Source: Halopiger djelfimassiliensis (GTDB lineage Archaea; Halobacteriota; Halobacteria; Halobacteriales; Natrialbaceae). Taken from it: 64,000 nucleotides of DNA. The notes beneath the pieces are model-generated. The model was not told the DNA's origin and did no database searches. It saw only the letters and a list, made by a program, of their open reading frames with translations. Made by a program: the position numbers and the translations under genes. The first letter of the stretch is position 1, and every line of letters begins with the position of its first letter. Shown here in pieces: positions 18,534-27,388 of this stretch. Location: NCBI RefSeq assembly GCF_000455365.1, contig NZ_HG315684.1, forward strand, positions 23,854-87,853. The letters run 5' to 3'.

Positions 18534-19055
18534 ATGCCACTCGGAACCGACACCAAACAGTACGAGACGCCGAACCACCCTTACCAGGGTGAACGCATCG
18601 CCACCGAGCACTCCCTGATCGACCGCTACGGCCTCAAGAACAAGGAGGAACTCTGGCGAGCCCAGTCCCAGCTTCGTTCCTACCGGCGCGAGGCTCGCGA
18701 CCTGCTCGGGCAGGCACAGGGCGACGAGACCGTCATCCGTCGCTCCGACGAGTTCCTCGGGCGACTCAAGCGCGTCGGCATCCTCGACGAGGCCGACGAA
18801 CTCGGCGACGTCCTGTCGCTGGAGATCGAGGACGTCCTCGAGCGCCGACTCCAGACGGTCGTCTACCGGAACGGGCTTGCCAACACCACACAGCAGGCCC
18901 GCCAGTTCATCACGCACGGCCACATCGTGGTCGGCGATCAGCGCCACCGGGTCCCGTCGTACGTCGTTGACGTCGACGAGGAGGAGCTCGTCGCCTTCGA
19001 CGAGAACAGCCCGCTTGCGGACGAACTCCACCCCGAACGCGCGGAGGGTCAGTAA
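18534..19055 (+). CDS. rpsD: 30S ribosomal protein S4
   Basis: A primary 16S rRNA binding protein that nucleates 30S assembly. The 173-residue protein has the N-terminal archaeal S4 region ([19 protein letters not shown]) and an S4 RNA-binding domain at about 105-160 ([19 protein letters not shown], then [11 protein letters not shown]). The gene starts two bases after the S13 stop, so translation is probably coupled. Length is normal for archaeal S4. Confidence 0.96.
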   Translation: MPLGTDTKQYETPNHPYQGERIATEHSLIDRYGLKNKEELWRAQSQLRSYRREARDLLGQAQGDETVIRRSDEFLGRLKRVGILDEADELGDVLSLEIEDVLERRLQTVVYRNGLANTTQQARQFITHGHIVVGDQRHRVPSYVVDVDEEELVAFDENSPLADELHPERAEGQ

Positions 19056-19058
19056 ACC

Positions 19059-19448
19059 ATGAGTCAGGACGACGAAAAGTGGGGCATCGCCCACGTGCAC
19101 GCATCGTTCAACAACACCATCATGACCGTGACCGACCTCACGGGAGCGGAGACGATCGCCAAATCCTCCGGCGGGACGGCGGTCAAACAGAACCGCGACG
19201 AGGCCTCGCCGTACGCCGCGATGCAGATGGCCGAGTCCGTCGCCGAGGAGGTCAAGGCAGCCGGCATCACGGGACTGCACGTTCGCGTTCGCGGTCCCGG
19301 CGGCAACCTCCAGAAGTCCCCCGGTCCGGGCGCGCAGGCGACGATCCGCGCGCTGGCTCGCTCGGGTATCGAGATCGGGCGAATCGAGGACGTCACGCCG
19401 ATCCCACACGACGGATCGCGCGCTCCGAAAGGAAAGGGCGGCTACTAG
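19059..19448 (+). CDS. rpsK: 30S ribosomal protein S11
   Basis: Platform protein of the small subunit that binds 16S rRNA near the mRNA exit site. The 129 residues carry the typical archaeal sequence: [20 protein letters not shown] at the start, the [11 protein letters not shown] segment and the conserved glycine-rich end ([13 protein letters not shown]). It sits three bases after S4 and three bases before rpoD, in the middle of the operon. Confidence 0.97.
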   Translation: MSQDDEKWGIAHVHASFNNTIMTVTDLTGAETIAKSSGGTAVKQNRDEASPYAAMQMAESVAEEVKAAGITGLHVRVRGPGGNLQKSPGPGAQATIRALARSGIEIGRIEDVTPIPHDGSRAPKGKGGY

Positions 19449-19451
19449 ACC

Positions 19452-20201
19452 ATGAGTGCAGAGTACGACGTCGAGTTCGTCGAACGCGAGGACCGGAACG
19501 CACGGTTTCTCGTCCGTGGCGTGACGCCCGCGTTCGCCAACGGCATCCGGCGAGCGATGCTTGCCGACGTGCCGACTATGGCGATCGATACCGTCCGGTT
19601 CGTCGAGAACTCGTCGGTCATGTTCGACGAACAACTCGCGCTCCGGCTCGGGCTCGTCCCGCTGACGACCCCGCCGGAAGGCGAGTTCACAGCGGACGAC
19701 ACCGTCACGCTCTCGATCGACGTCGAAGGGCCGGCAACCGCCTACTCGGGTGATCTCGTCTCCGAGGACGATCTCGTCCAGCCGGCCGACGAGAACGTTC
19801 CGATCATCGAACTCAAGGACGGCCAGCGCCTCGAGGCGGAGGCCGACGCGATCCTCGACCGCGGCAAGGACCACGCCAAACATCAGGGCGGCGTGGCGGT
19901 CGGGTACCGACACCTCCAGCGCGTGGAGGTCGAAGACGACCTGCCGGAGTTCGAGGATCCGGAGCCCCAGATCGTTCGGGGTGTCGTCGAGGAGAACGGC
20001 GAACTCGTGCCGACAAGCGAGTTCGACCACGATCTCTCGAATCGCTATCCTGGCAAGGAGGTTCGCGTCGAGGACGTCCCGAACGCGTTCGTCTTCCACG
20101 TTGAGACGGACGGCTCCTTTACGATCGAGGAACTGGTGACGCGGGCCGCCGACACGATCGAGGCGCGCGCGACCGAACTCGAAGACGCAGTACAGCTATA
20201 G
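19452..20201 (+). CDS. rpoD: DNA-directed RNA polymerase subunit D
   Basis: The archaeal counterpart of bacterial alpha/eukaryotic Rpb3, which pairs with subunit L to start polymerase assembly. The 249-residue protein has the assembly domain split by an insert domain (about 45-165), as in the family. Many archaeal D subunits bind a [3Fe-4S] or [4Fe-4S] cluster in this insert; here there is not one cysteine in the whole protein, so the cluster is absent. Last gene of the S13-S4-S11-RpoD operon. Confidence 0.96.
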   Translation: MSAEYDVEFVEREDRNARFLVRGVTPAFANGIRRAMLADVPTMAIDTVRFVENSSVMFDEQLALRLGLVPLTTPPEGEFTADDTVTLSIDVEGPATAYSGDLVSEDDLVQPADENVPIIELKDGQRLEAEADAILDRGKDHAKHQGGVAVGYRHLQRVEVEDDLPEFEDPEPQIVRGVVEENGELVPTSEFDHDLSNRYPGKEVRVEDVPNAFVFHVETDGSFTIEELVTRAADTIEARATELEDAVQL

Positions 20202-20334
20202 ACGACCATGATCCGACGCCCCCGATCCCACTGTGGCACGACGTTCGCCGGCGCCGTGAGCGACGAGACCGGCTCCCGTTTGCCCGATGGAATCGAAAGG
20301 GGTTTGAAGGGGCGGCGGAAAGAGGGAAGTGCGA

Positions 20335-20419
20335 GCAGGGATAGCCAAGTCTGGCCAACGGCGCAGCGTTCAGGGCGCTGTCTCGTAGGAGTCCGCAGGT
20401 TCAAATCCTGCTCCCTGCA
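20335..20419 (+). tRNA. tRNA-Leu (anticodon CAG)
   Basis: An 85-base tRNA. GCAGGGA pairs with TCCCTGC at the ends, discriminator A. The anticodon stem CAGCG/CGCTG encloses the loop TTCAGGG, giving anticodon CAG (Leu codon CTG, very common in this genome type). A long variable arm as expected for Leu and a T loop with GGTTCAAATCC are present; no intron. It stands in front of the L18e operon. Confidence 0.96.
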
Positions 20420-20490
20420 TCACTTCTCACACGATTCCATGTCGGCGAGACGGATCCTCGTGTCGCCGGCGTCATCTTTGGAGGATACCA

Positions 20491-20844
20491 ATGAGTAGCA
20501 AGACTAATCCGAGGCTCAACGATCTCATCGCCGAGCTGAAGTCGACGTCCCGCGAGACGGACGCCGACGTCTGGCGAGACGTCGCGGATCGACTCGAGAA
20601 GCCCCGGCGCACCCACGCTGAGGTGAACCTGGGCCGTATCGAGCGATACGCACGCGAAGAAGAGACTGTCGTCGTTCCCGGCAAAGTGCTGGGCTCCGGC
20701 GCACTACAGAAATCGGTTACCGTCGCGGCCGTCGACTTCAGTTCCTCGGCCGAGACGAAGATCGAACAGGTCGGCGAACCAGTACCGCTCGAGCAAGCGC
20801 TCGAAGAGAACCCCGAGGGATCCAACGTACGGGTGATTCGATGA
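20491..20844 (+). CDS. rpl18e: 50S ribosomal protein L18e
   Basis: An archaeal/eukaryotic large-subunit protein related to L15. The 117 residues show the family pattern: [15 protein letters not shown], the basic [16 protein letters not shown] segment and [12 protein letters not shown]. It starts the L18e-L13-S9-RpoN-RpoK-enolase-S2 operon and overlaps the L13 start by four bases. Confidence 0.96.
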   Translation: MSSKTNPRLNDLIAELKSTSRETDADVWRDVADRLEKPRRTHAEVNLGRIERYAREEETVVVPGKVLGSGALQKSVTVAAVDFSSSAETKIEQVGEPVPLEQALEENPEGSNVRVIR

Positions 20845-21290
20845 GTATCGCAGAGTTCGACGCAGACGTCGTCGTCGACGCCCGCGACTGTATCCTCGGT
20901 CGCGTCGCAAGCGAGGTCGCCCAGCGCGCCCTCGACGGCGACCGCGTCGCGATCGTCAACGCAGAGGACGCCGTCATCACCGGCGACAAGGAAGACATCT
21001 TCGGGACCTACCGCAAGCGGCTCCAGCTCGGATCCGACAGCGGTCCGTACTACCCGAAGCGACCGGACACGATCTTCAAGCGGTCCGTTCGCGGGATGTT
21101 GCCCTACAAGAAACAGCGCGGCCGCGAGGCGTTCGAGAACGTCCGCGTCTACGTCGGTAACCCCTACGAGGGCGACGACGACCGAGAAGCCGAGATTCTC
21201 GAGGGAACGTCGCTGGATCGGCTTTCGAACATTCGCTTCGTCCACCTGGGCGAGGTTTCCGAACAACTCGGTGCTAACGTCACATGGTAA
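20841..21290 (+). CDS. rplM: 50S ribosomal protein L13
   Basis: An early 23S rRNA assembly protein. The 149-residue archaeal form has the L13 core ([18 protein letters not shown]), the [13 protein letters not shown] loop and the [15 protein letters not shown] signature. Its ATG overlaps the L18e stop and its own end overlaps the S9 start by seven bases, so the whole set is tightly coupled. Confidence 0.96.
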   Translation: MSIAEFDADVVVDARDCILGRVASEVAQRALDGDRVAIVNAEDAVITGDKEDIFGTYRKRLQLGSDSGPYYPKRPDTIFKRSVRGMLPYKKQRGREAFENVRVYVGNPYEGDDDREAEILEGTSLDRLSNIRFVHLGEVSEQLGANVTW

Positions 21291-21682
21291 CCAACACGAG
21301 TGGCAAGAAAAAGACCGCCGTCGCTCGCGCGACCGTCCGCGAGGGCGAGGGTCGCGTCCGAATCAACTCGAAACCGGTCGAACTGGTCGAACCGGAGATG
21401 TCCCGACTCAAGATGCTCGAGCCGTTCCGCATCGCCGGCGAGGACCTCCGCAGCGAGATGGACATCGACGTTCGCGTCGAGGGTGGCGGCATCAGCGGAC
21501 AGGCAGACGCCGTCCGTACCGCCATCGCTCGCGGGATCGTCCAGCACACGAACGACGCCGAACTCCGTGACGCGTTCATGGAGTTCGACCGCTCGCTGCT
21601 GGTCAACGACGTTCGCCAGTCCGAACCGAAAAAGTGGGGCGGCCCGGGCGCTCGGGCGCGCTACCAGAAATCCTACCGCTAA
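21284..21682 (+). CDS. rpsI: 30S ribosomal protein S9
   Basis: Small-subunit head protein whose basic C-terminal tail reaches the P site. The 132 residues include [39 protein letters not shown] and the invariant tail ending [11 protein letters not shown]. It overlaps the end of L13 by seven bases; rpoN follows after 12 bases. Confidence 0.97.
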   Translation: MVTNTSGKKKTAVARATVREGEGRVRINSKPVELVEPEMSRLKMLEPFRIAGEDLRSEMDIDVRVEGGGISGQADAVRTAIARGIVQHTNDAELRDAFMEFDRSLLVNDVRQSEPKKWGGPGARARYQKSYR

Positions 21683-21694
21683 GGTGATCAACTC

Positions 21695-21889
21695 ATGATG
21701 GTACCGGTTCGGTGTTTCACCTGTGGCAACGTCGTCGGCGAACACTGGGAGGAGTTCGACGAACGAGCGAACGAGGGCGACGAGGATCCCCAAGCGGTTC
21801 TCGACGATCTCGGCGTCGAGCGCTACTGCTGTCGACGCATGCTCGTCAGCCACACCGACCTCGTCGACGTCGTCTCTCCGTACCAGTAA
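21695..21889 (+). CDS. rpoN: DNA-directed RNA polymerase subunit N
   Basis: The archaeal Rpb10 equivalent, part of the D-L-N-P assembly platform. The 64-residue protein has the zinc-binding motif CFTCG near the N-terminus and the paired cysteines of RYCCRRM near the C-terminus. There are two tandem Met codons at the start (21695 and 21698); either could be used. It belongs to the L18e operon, with rpoK starting one base after its stop. Confidence 0.96.
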   Translation: MMVPVRCFTCGNVVGEHWEEFDERANEGDEDPQAVLDDLGVERYCCRRMLVSHTDLVDVVSPYQ

Positions 21890-21890
21890 C

Positions 21891-22070
21891 ATGCAACAGG
21901 AACGTCACAATCGCTACGAGAAAGCACGCATCCTCGGCGCACGAGCGCTGCAGGTGTCCTACGGGGCACCGGTGCTGATCGAGACGGAGCAGTCCGAACC
22001 GATCCTCATCGCCGCCGAAGAGTACGACGCCGGGGTACTACCGTTTACCGTCAAGCGAGGGAACGAATGA
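21891..22070 (+). CDS. rpoK: DNA-directed RNA polymerase subunit K
   Basis: The archaeal Rpb6/omega counterpart that clamps the largest polymerase subunit. The 59-residue protein is recognised from [20 protein letters not shown] and the C-terminal [11 protein letters not shown] longer in-frame extension exists upstream, but the ATG at 21891 gives the standard length and sits one base after the rpoN stop. Its end overlaps the enolase start by four bases. Confidence 0.96.
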   Translation: MQQERHNRYEKARILGARALQVSYGAPVLIETEQSEPILIAAEEYDAGVLPFTVKRGNE

Positions 22071-23323
22071 CGCTCATTACCGACGTTCGACTCCGACGGA
22101 TCTTGGATTCGCGTGGCAACCCGACGGTCGAGGCCGACGTGGTGACCGAAAGCGGCGGGTTCGGCCGCGCAGCAGCGCCAAGCGGTGCCAGCACCGGCGA
22201 GTACGAGGCCGTCGAACGACCGCCCAACGAAGCGATCGCGGCGGCCCGGGAGCACGCGGTCCCGCGGCTCGTCGGCGAGGCCTACGCCGGCAATCAGCGG
22301 GAAGTCGACACCATCCTGCATGCCGCGGACGGCACCGACGACTTCTCGGAGATCGGCGCGAACAGCGCAGTCGCGATCTCGATGGCCGCCGCGAAAGCAG
22401 GGGCGGACGTTCTGGGTGCGCCGCTGTTCCAGCACCTCGGCGGTGCGTTCCGCGGCGACAGTTTCCCTGTTCCGCTCGGGAACGTCGTCGGCGGCGGCGA
22501 ACACGCCGCGGACGCGACCGACATTCAGGAGTTTCTCGCCGCACCCGTCGGCGCGCCGAGCGTCGAAGACGCCGTCTTCGCCAACGCGGCCGTCCACGCC
22601 GCCGTCGCCGACCTGCTCTCGGAACGCGATATCGCCTGCGGCAAGGGCGACGAGGGCGCGTGGGCACCGTCGATCGACGACGCCGAGGCCTTCGAGGTCG
22701 TCGACGAGGCGGTCTCGATGGTCGAGGACGAGGTCGGATTCGACATCCGGTTCGGCCTCGACGTTGCCGGCGCGGAGCTGTACGACGCCGACTCGGAAAC
22801 CTACGAGTACAGCGACGCGAGCCGGGATACCGAGGAACAGATCGCGTACATCGCCGAACTGATCGACGAGTACGACCTCGTCTACGTCGAGGACCCCCTC
22901 GACGAGGACGATTACGACGCCTTCGCCGATCTCACCGACGAGGTCGGCAGCGCGGCGCACAGCGCCGCGGGCAGTTCGAGCGGGCAGGGCCCGCGAGCAG
23001 ATCGGACGCTGATCTGTGGTGACGACCTGTTCGTCACGAACACCGAGCGACTCCGTGAAGGGATCGATCGCGGCGCTGCAAACAGCATCCTGATCAAACC
23101 CAACCAGATCGGGACGCTGACCGACGCCTTCGACGCGATCGAGCTCGCGACCGAGAACGGCTACGACTCGGTCGTCTCCCACCGCTCGGGCGAGACCGAA
23201 GACGCGACGATCGCACACCTCGCCGTCGCAACCGACGCCCCCTACATCAAGACGGGTGCCGTCGGCGGCGAGCGAACCGCAAAGCTCAACGAGCTCATCA
23301 GAATCGCAGACGACGCGACATGA
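22067..23323 (+). CDS. eno: Enolase (phosphopyruvate hydratase)
   Basis: Converts 2-phosphoglycerate to phosphoenolpyruvate. The 418-residue protein has the catalytic and metal residues in place: the loop [11 protein letters not shown], the metal ligands in [15 protein letters not shown] and CGDDLFVTN, the catalytic Lys in LIKPNQIG and SHRSGETED. Odd point: between the helix ending LTDEVG and the strand LICGDDL there is a Ser/Ala/Gly-rich insert of about 17-19 residues (nt 22947-23004) where most enolases have a short turn; it maps to a surface loop next to the metal site. Sixth gene of the L18e operon, overlapping rpoK and rpsB by four bases each. Confidence 0.95.
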   Translation: MTLITDVRLRRILDSRGNPTVEADVVTESGGFGRAAAPSGASTGEYEAVERPPNEAIAAAREHAVPRLVGEAYAGNQREVDTILHAADGTDDFSEIGANSAVAISMAAAKAGADVLGAPLFQHLGGAFRGDSFPVPLGNVVGGGEHAADATDIQEFLAAPVGAPSVEDAVFANAAVHAAVADLLSERDIACGKGDEGAWAPSIDDAEAFEVVDEAVSMVEDEVGFDIRFGLDVAGAELYDADSETYEYSDASRDTEEQIAYIAELIDEYDLVYVEDPLDEDDYDAFADLTDEVGSAAHSAAGSSSGQGPRADRTLICGDDLFVTNTERLREGIDRGAANSILIKPNQIGTLTDAFDAIELATENGYDSVVSHRSGETEDATIAHLAVATDAPYIKTGAVGGERTAKLNELIRIADDAT

Positions 23324-24126
23324 CAGACAACGACGCATCCCAGGAAGGGCTCGACGCCGCCGAGGAGGAAATCGACGAGGAGCCAGCCGAAGGGGCTGGC
23401 CCCGCCGCCGAGGAGGACGTCGAGCCAGTAGACGAACAGCCCGCCGACGCCGACGCCGACGAGGCCGACGCCGACGCCGAACCAGACTCCGACGAATCGG
23501 CGGACGAGGGGCCGACCCTCGACGACGACGTGATGTCCGACGAGGAGGCCGACCTCCTCATCCCCGTCGAGGACTACCTCGGGGCCGGCGTCCACATCGG
23601 GACCCAGCAAAAGACAAACGACATGGAGCGGTTCATCCACCGCGTCCGGACCGACGGGCTCTACGTGCTGGACGTCTCGAAGACCGACGGCCGCATCCGG
23701 ACGGCCGCGGACTTCCTCGCCAACTACGACCCCGAGCAGATCCTGGTCACCTCGAGCCGCCAGTACGGTCGGTTCCCGGCCGAGAAGTTCGCCGAGGCCG
23801 TCGGCGCGCGTGCCCGAACCGGTCGTTTCATCCCGGGGACGCTGACCAACCCCAAATACGACGGCTACATCGAACCCGACGTCGTCGTCGTCACCGACCC
23901 GATCGGCGACGCACAGGCCGTCAAGGAAGCGATCACGGTCGGCATTCCGGTCATCGCGATGTGTGACTCGAACAACCAGGTCAGCAACGTCGATCTGGTC
24001 GTCCCGACGAACAACAAGGGTCGCAAGGCCCTTTCGGTCGTCTACTGGCTGCTCGCCAACGAGGTCCTCGACCGCCGCGGTGCCGAGCCGTCCTACTCGC
24101 TCGAGGACTTCGAAAGCGGCGTTTAA
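23320..24126 (+). CDS. rpsB: 30S ribosomal protein S2
   Basis: Small-subunit protein at the head-body junction, homologous to eukaryotic SA. The S2 core starts near residue 78 ([20 protein letters not shown]) and ends at the normal C-terminus. In front lies an unstructured, very acidic Asp/Glu/Ala extension of about 75 residues, typical in kind for haloarchaea though on the long side. Last gene of the L18e operon; its ATG overlaps the enolase stop by four bases. A T-rich stretch follows the stop. Confidence 0.95.
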   Translation: MTDNDASQEGLDAAEEEIDEEPAEGAGPAAEEDVEPVDEQPADADADEADADAEPDSDESADEGPTLDDDVMSDEEADLLIPVEDYLGAGVHIGTQQKTNDMERFIHRVRTDGLYVLDVSKTDGRIRTAADFLANYDPEQILVTSSRQYGRFPAEKFAEAVGARARTGRFIPGTLTNPKYDGYIEPDVVVVTDPIGDAQAVKEAITVGIPVIAMCDSNNQVSNVDLVVPTNNKGRKALSVVYWLLANEVLDRRGAEPSYSLEDFESGV

Positions 24127-24144
24127 TTCGTCCGAATCGGCGCT

Positions 24145-24160
24145 TCGTTTTCTCGCTTTT
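24145..24160 (+). terminator. T-rich terminator after rpsB
   Basis: Two runs of four T (24148-24151 and 24157-24160) lie 20-35 bases after the rpsB stop, between the convergent rpsB and thiR genes. Archaeal terminators are commonly one or more U-runs without a hairpin, so this fits the end of the long L18e operon. Position and composition are the only support. Confidence 0.4.
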
Positions 24161-24161
24161 C

Positions 24162-25091
24162 CTACGTCGAGTCCGTGGCCCGTTCGAGAAGCGTTGCGAC
24201 CGTCTCGGCGGCCTCGAGTGCGGTTGCACCGAAGACGTACGTCGTGGGTTCGATCCCGAACGCGCCCCGATGGTAGGCGACGCGCGGAACGTCGCCTCGC
24301 GTTTCGAACCGTTCGATGAGGTGTTCGCCGCGGTCCTCGTAGTCGGCGTCGAACTCCAGCGGATCGATCCCGAGGCCACGCGCCGCATCGAGAACCGCGT
24401 CGTCGGTGGCGATGTTGACCGCTCCGCGGATCTCGGGGTCGATCTCACCGGCGGCGAGGACGGCCGTCGCGACGTGTCTCGAGGCACCGAACTCCGGGTT
24501 GGCAGGGATCTCGATCCGGCCGCCCATGGCGTAAATGCGGCCGGGAATCGCCGCGACGTCGGTCTCGTCGCTGGCGTCCGGGAGCGCCATACCGACGTTC
24601 GTACCGACGTTGGGGACGAACGCGGCCATGTTCGGGATCGACGTGAGGGTCCGTGCTGCAGTCCGGACGTTCGCCAGCGCGTCGCGTTCGGCCCGGACGT
24701 CCGGATCGAGTCCACGAACGCAGAGATCACACCCGAGACCACGGAGTTCCGGCATCTCCTCCTCGTGGAGTTCACAGATCGGCCCGCGATCCTCGAGGCT
24801 GCGGACGAGCGAGAGGAGTTCGGCCAGCGCGTCGTAGCCGTCCATCTCGCCGCTGCTCAACCCGTCGGCGATCCGCTCGACCGTCGCGACGGTTTTGGGC
24901 TCGTCGCGGAACCGATCGTCGCCGCCGCCGTCGCCGCTGACGTACTTGCTGACGGCGGCCTGCGTGACCCCGAGGTTGGCGGCGATCTCCTTTTGGGTCA
25001 TGCCGCGCTCAGCGAGTCGCGTCGCGAGCATCGCTCGCACCGTCGGCAGAAAGCGATCGACGACGAGCTCGCTCGGGAGGACGAGTGACAT
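24162..25091 (-). CDS. thiR: ThiR-type thiamine regulator (HTH + ThiN domain)
   Basis: A 309-residue two-domain regulator. An XRE-like HTH occupies about residues 20-60 (RGMTQKEIAANLGVTQAAV), followed by a short Cys-containing linker (CELHEEE, GCDLCVRG). A ThiN (thiamine-phosphate synthase-like) ligand domain fills about 130-305 (MAAFVPNVGTNVGMAL, HRGAFGIEP). Archaeal proteins of this design are described as thiamine-phosphate-responsive repressors of thiamine synthesis and uptake genes. The DNA-binding role is therefore likely; a remaining catalytic role cannot be excluded. TATA-like CTTAAG at 25116-25121 lies about 27 bases from the ATG. The probable target in this window is the thiBPQ-like importer at 42149-46226. 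Confidence 0.85.
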   Translation of the reverse strand: MSLVLPSELVVDRFLPTVRAMLATRLAERGMTQKEIAANLGVTQAAVSKYVSGDGGGDDRFRDEPKTVATVERIADGLSSGEMDGYDALAELLSLVRSLEDRGPICELHEEEMPELRGLGCDLCVRGLDPDVRAERDALANVRTAARTLTSIPNMAAFVPNVGTNVGMALPDASDETDVAAIPGRIYAMGGRIEIPANPEFGASRHVATAVLAAGEIDPEIRGAVNIATDDAVLDAARGLGIDPLEFDADYEDRGEHLIERFETRGDVPRVAYHRGAFGIEPTTYVFGATALEAAETVATLLERATDST

Positions 25092-25213
25092 ACCCCCGGG
25101 TTCGGTCGTCGGCGGCTTAAGTTCGGCTACACCGATCGACCCGCGTCACGAACCGGCGGGCCGGCTCACCGCGAGAGGATAGCTATTAACCGCCGTCGTG
25201 CGAACGGCCGGCT

Positions 25214-26200
25214 ATGACAGTTTCGAGCGCTCCCGGGAAGGTGTACTTGCTCGGGGAGCATGCGGTGGTTTACGGTGAGCCCACCGTCCTGTGTGCCATC
25301 GAGCGACGGGCACGGGTCAGCGTACAGCGCCGCGACGACGGCAAGCTTCGGGTCAACGCCGAGGACCTCAGTCTGGACGGGTTCACGGTCGAGTACGACG
25401 GTACGGCCGACGAAGGGCCGGACGTCGACGTCTCGGAGTCGTTGCTCGACGCCGCGATGGGCTACGTCGACGGCGCGATCGAACAGGTTCGGGAGGTAAC
25501 CGGGAACGACGAGGTCGGCTTCGACGTCACGATCGAAAGCGACATTCCGCTGGGGGCCGGGCTGGGATCGTCGGCGGCGGTCGTCGTCGCCGCGATCGAC
25601 GCCGCGACGCGGGAACTCGGCGTCACGCTCGATTCCGACGAACTCGCCGAGCGGGCCTACCGGACCGAGTACGAGGTTCAGGACGGGCAGGCGTCCCGCG
25701 CCGATACGTTCTGCTCGGCGACGGGCGGTGCGGTCAGGGTCGAAGGCGACGACTGCCGCTCGATCGAGGCACCGGATCTCCCGATCGTGATCGGGTTCGA
25801 CGGCGGTGCCGGCGACACCGGCCAGCTGGTCGCGGGCGTCCGCGAGCTGCGCGAGGAGTACGAGTTCGCAGCCGATACCGTCACCGCGATCGGCGACGTC
25901 GTGCGCAACGGCGAGGACGCGCTCGCGGATCGCGATCTCGAGGAACTGGGGCGGCTGATGAACTTCAACCACGGTCTCCTCTCCGCGCTTGGCGTCTCCT
26001 CGCGCTCGCTTGACGCGATGGTCTGGGCGGCCCGCGACGCGGGCGCGTACGGCGCGAAACTCATCGGAGCCGGCGGGGGCGGCTGTATCGCCGCGCTGGA
26101 TCCGACCCCGGAGACCGAGACGGCACTCTCGTTTACGCCGGGCTGTGAGGAGGCCTTCCGCGCCGAACTCGCCGACGAGGGGGTGAAGCGACTCGAATGA
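25214..26200 (+). CDS. mvk: Mevalonate kinase
   Basis: A GHMP kinase that phosphorylates mevalonate to 5-phosphomevalonate in isoprenoid synthesis. The 328-residue protein begins with the substrate-binding SSAPGKVYLLGEHAVVYG, has the GHMP phosphate loop (GAGLGSSAAV) near residue 117 and the C-terminal glycine motif KLIGAGGGGC. A TATA-like CTATTAA at about 25181-25187 lies some 27 bases in front of the ATG, so the transcript is probably leaderless. The isopentenyl phosphate kinase gene overlaps its end by four bases. Confidence 0.95.
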   Translation: MTVSSAPGKVYLLGEHAVVYGEPTVLCAIERRARVSVQRRDDGKLRVNAEDLSLDGFTVEYDGTADEGPDVDVSESLLDAAMGYVDGAIEQVREVTGNDEVGFDVTIESDIPLGAGLGSSAAVVVAAIDAATRELGVTLDSDELAERAYRTEYEVQDGQASRADTFCSATGGAVRVEGDDCRSIEAPDLPIVIGFDGGAGDTGQLVAGVRELREEYEFAADTVTAIGDVVRNGEDALADRDLEELGRLMNFNHGLLSALGVSSRSLDAMVWAARDAGAYGAKLIGAGGGGCIAALDPTPETETALSFTPGCEEAFRAELADEGVKRLE

Positions 26201-26937
26201 TCGTCCTGAAACTCGGCGGGAGCGCCATCACCGACAAGGATCGGCCGGAGACCCTCGACGGCGACGCGCTCGACTCCGCCGCCGCCGCGATCGCAAGCTC
26301 GCTCGAGGGCGACGTCGACGACCTCGTGATCGTCCACGGCGGCGGCAGCTTCGGCCATCACAACGCCAGCGAACACGGCGTGACCACTAGCGAAGGCACG
26401 CACGAGGCGGCCGCGGCGATGGATATCCACGGGGCGATGACGACGCTCAACCGGTTCGTGCTGGGCCGACTGCACGAACGCGGTGTGCAGGCGGTGCCGG
26501 TCCATCCGTTCTCGACGGCCCACCGCGACGCGGACGCCGACCTGACGCTGCCGACCGGACAGGTCGAAACGCTGCTCGAGGAGGGGTTCGTCCCCGTGCT
26601 CCACGGCGATCTCGTGGCCCACGCTGGCGAAGGCGCGACCGTCGTCAGCGGCGACGAACTGGTCGTCGATCTGGCCCGCAGCCTCGGTGCCGACCGAGTC
26701 GGCCTCTGTTCGACGGTTCCGGGCGTGCTGGACGCCGACGATGCGGTCGTCGAACGGATTTCGGCCTACGAGGACGTCGAATCCGTGCTCGGAGACAGCG
26801 ACGCGACCGACGTCACCGGCGGGATGGCAGCGAAGGTGCGGGCGTTGCTCGCACTCGAGGCCCCGGCTTCGATCTTCGGACTCGAGGAGCTGGAGCCGTT
26901 TCTCGACGGGTCGAACCCGGGGACGACGATCGAGTGA
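26197..26937 (+). CDS. ipk: Isopentenyl phosphate kinase
   Basis: Phosphorylates isopentenyl phosphate to isopentenyl diphosphate, the last step of the alternative archaeal mevalonate route. The 246-residue amino-acid-kinase-fold protein has the N-terminal LKLGGSAITDK loop, the GGGSFGHH motif carrying the catalytic His, and the nucleotide-binding GGMAAKVRALLAL segment. It overlaps the mevalonate kinase stop by four bases, forming a two-gene operon. The phosphomevalonate decarboxylase or equivalent that would connect the two is not in this window. Confidence 0.95.
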   Translation: MIVLKLGGSAITDKDRPETLDGDALDSAAAAIASSLEGDVDDLVIVHGGGSFGHHNASEHGVTTSEGTHEAAAAMDIHGAMTTLNRFVLGRLHERGVQAVPVHPFSTAHRDADADLTLPTGQVETLLEEGFVPVLHGDLVAHAGEGATVVSGDELVVDLARSLGADRVGLCSTVPGVLDADDAVVERISAYEDVESVLGDSDATDVTGGMAAKVRALLALEAPASIFGLEELEPFLDGSNPGTTIE

Positions 26938-27388
26938 TCCCGGTCCGTGAAGCGTTGCCGACGACCGTTCCGTCCGGGTCGACGCGGTTGGGTGACCGCT
27001 TCGAAGCCGCGTCTCGAACCTCGTCGTCCTGCCGTTCGGTTCCGACCCGCCGTCGCGGTATCTCCAACCGAGGGTCCGAAACGGTTCTCACTCCGAACTG
27101 TTCAATAATTCTGTGACTCTGCGGGCGTTCCTGTCGGATCGCTGTACCGACGGTGGGATACCCAACCCACTGCGTTTTTAACACCCGGGCGTGTAGGAGA
27201 CAGTAGCGAAACCCGCGGGCAAGTGCGTTCGGGGCTTACGGCGGTGTCGTAGGCCGAATCGAGGCGATCGTCGCCGCCGAGCGCATAGCGGGACGGCCGA
27301 CGCGCTGTAAGACGCCGGGGCCACACAACCGGGAGTCCGCGGACCGTTTCGATGAGAGTCAATCCCACGGCTTTCAGTACAACGAACC
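26938..27388 (+). other. 450-base gap with candidate structured RNA before RNase J
   Basis: No credible protein gene is present. The left half contains a GTGGG/CCCAC hairpin (27153-27170) followed by a T-run (27175-27179) that could end the mvk-ipk transcript. The T-run is also part of a TATA-like TTTTTAA (27175-27181), which would start an RNA at about 27205, some 185 bases before the RNase J ATG. That RNA region is rich in stems: 27233-27240 with 27248-27255 (8 bp, one wobble), 27263-27267 with 27271-27275, 27280-27284 with 27302-27306, and the palindrome 27335-27344. This could be a long regulatory leader of the RNase J gene or an independent small RNA. I could not match it to 7S RNA or RNase P RNA. 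Confidence 0.4.

Noticed and set aside
27336-27388. H/ACA guide RNA directed at helix 69 of 23S rRNA
   Set aside because: A GAGAGTCA match to the typical archaeal target is only eight bases, and no pseudouridylation pocket with a correctly placed ACA box could be drawn around it.
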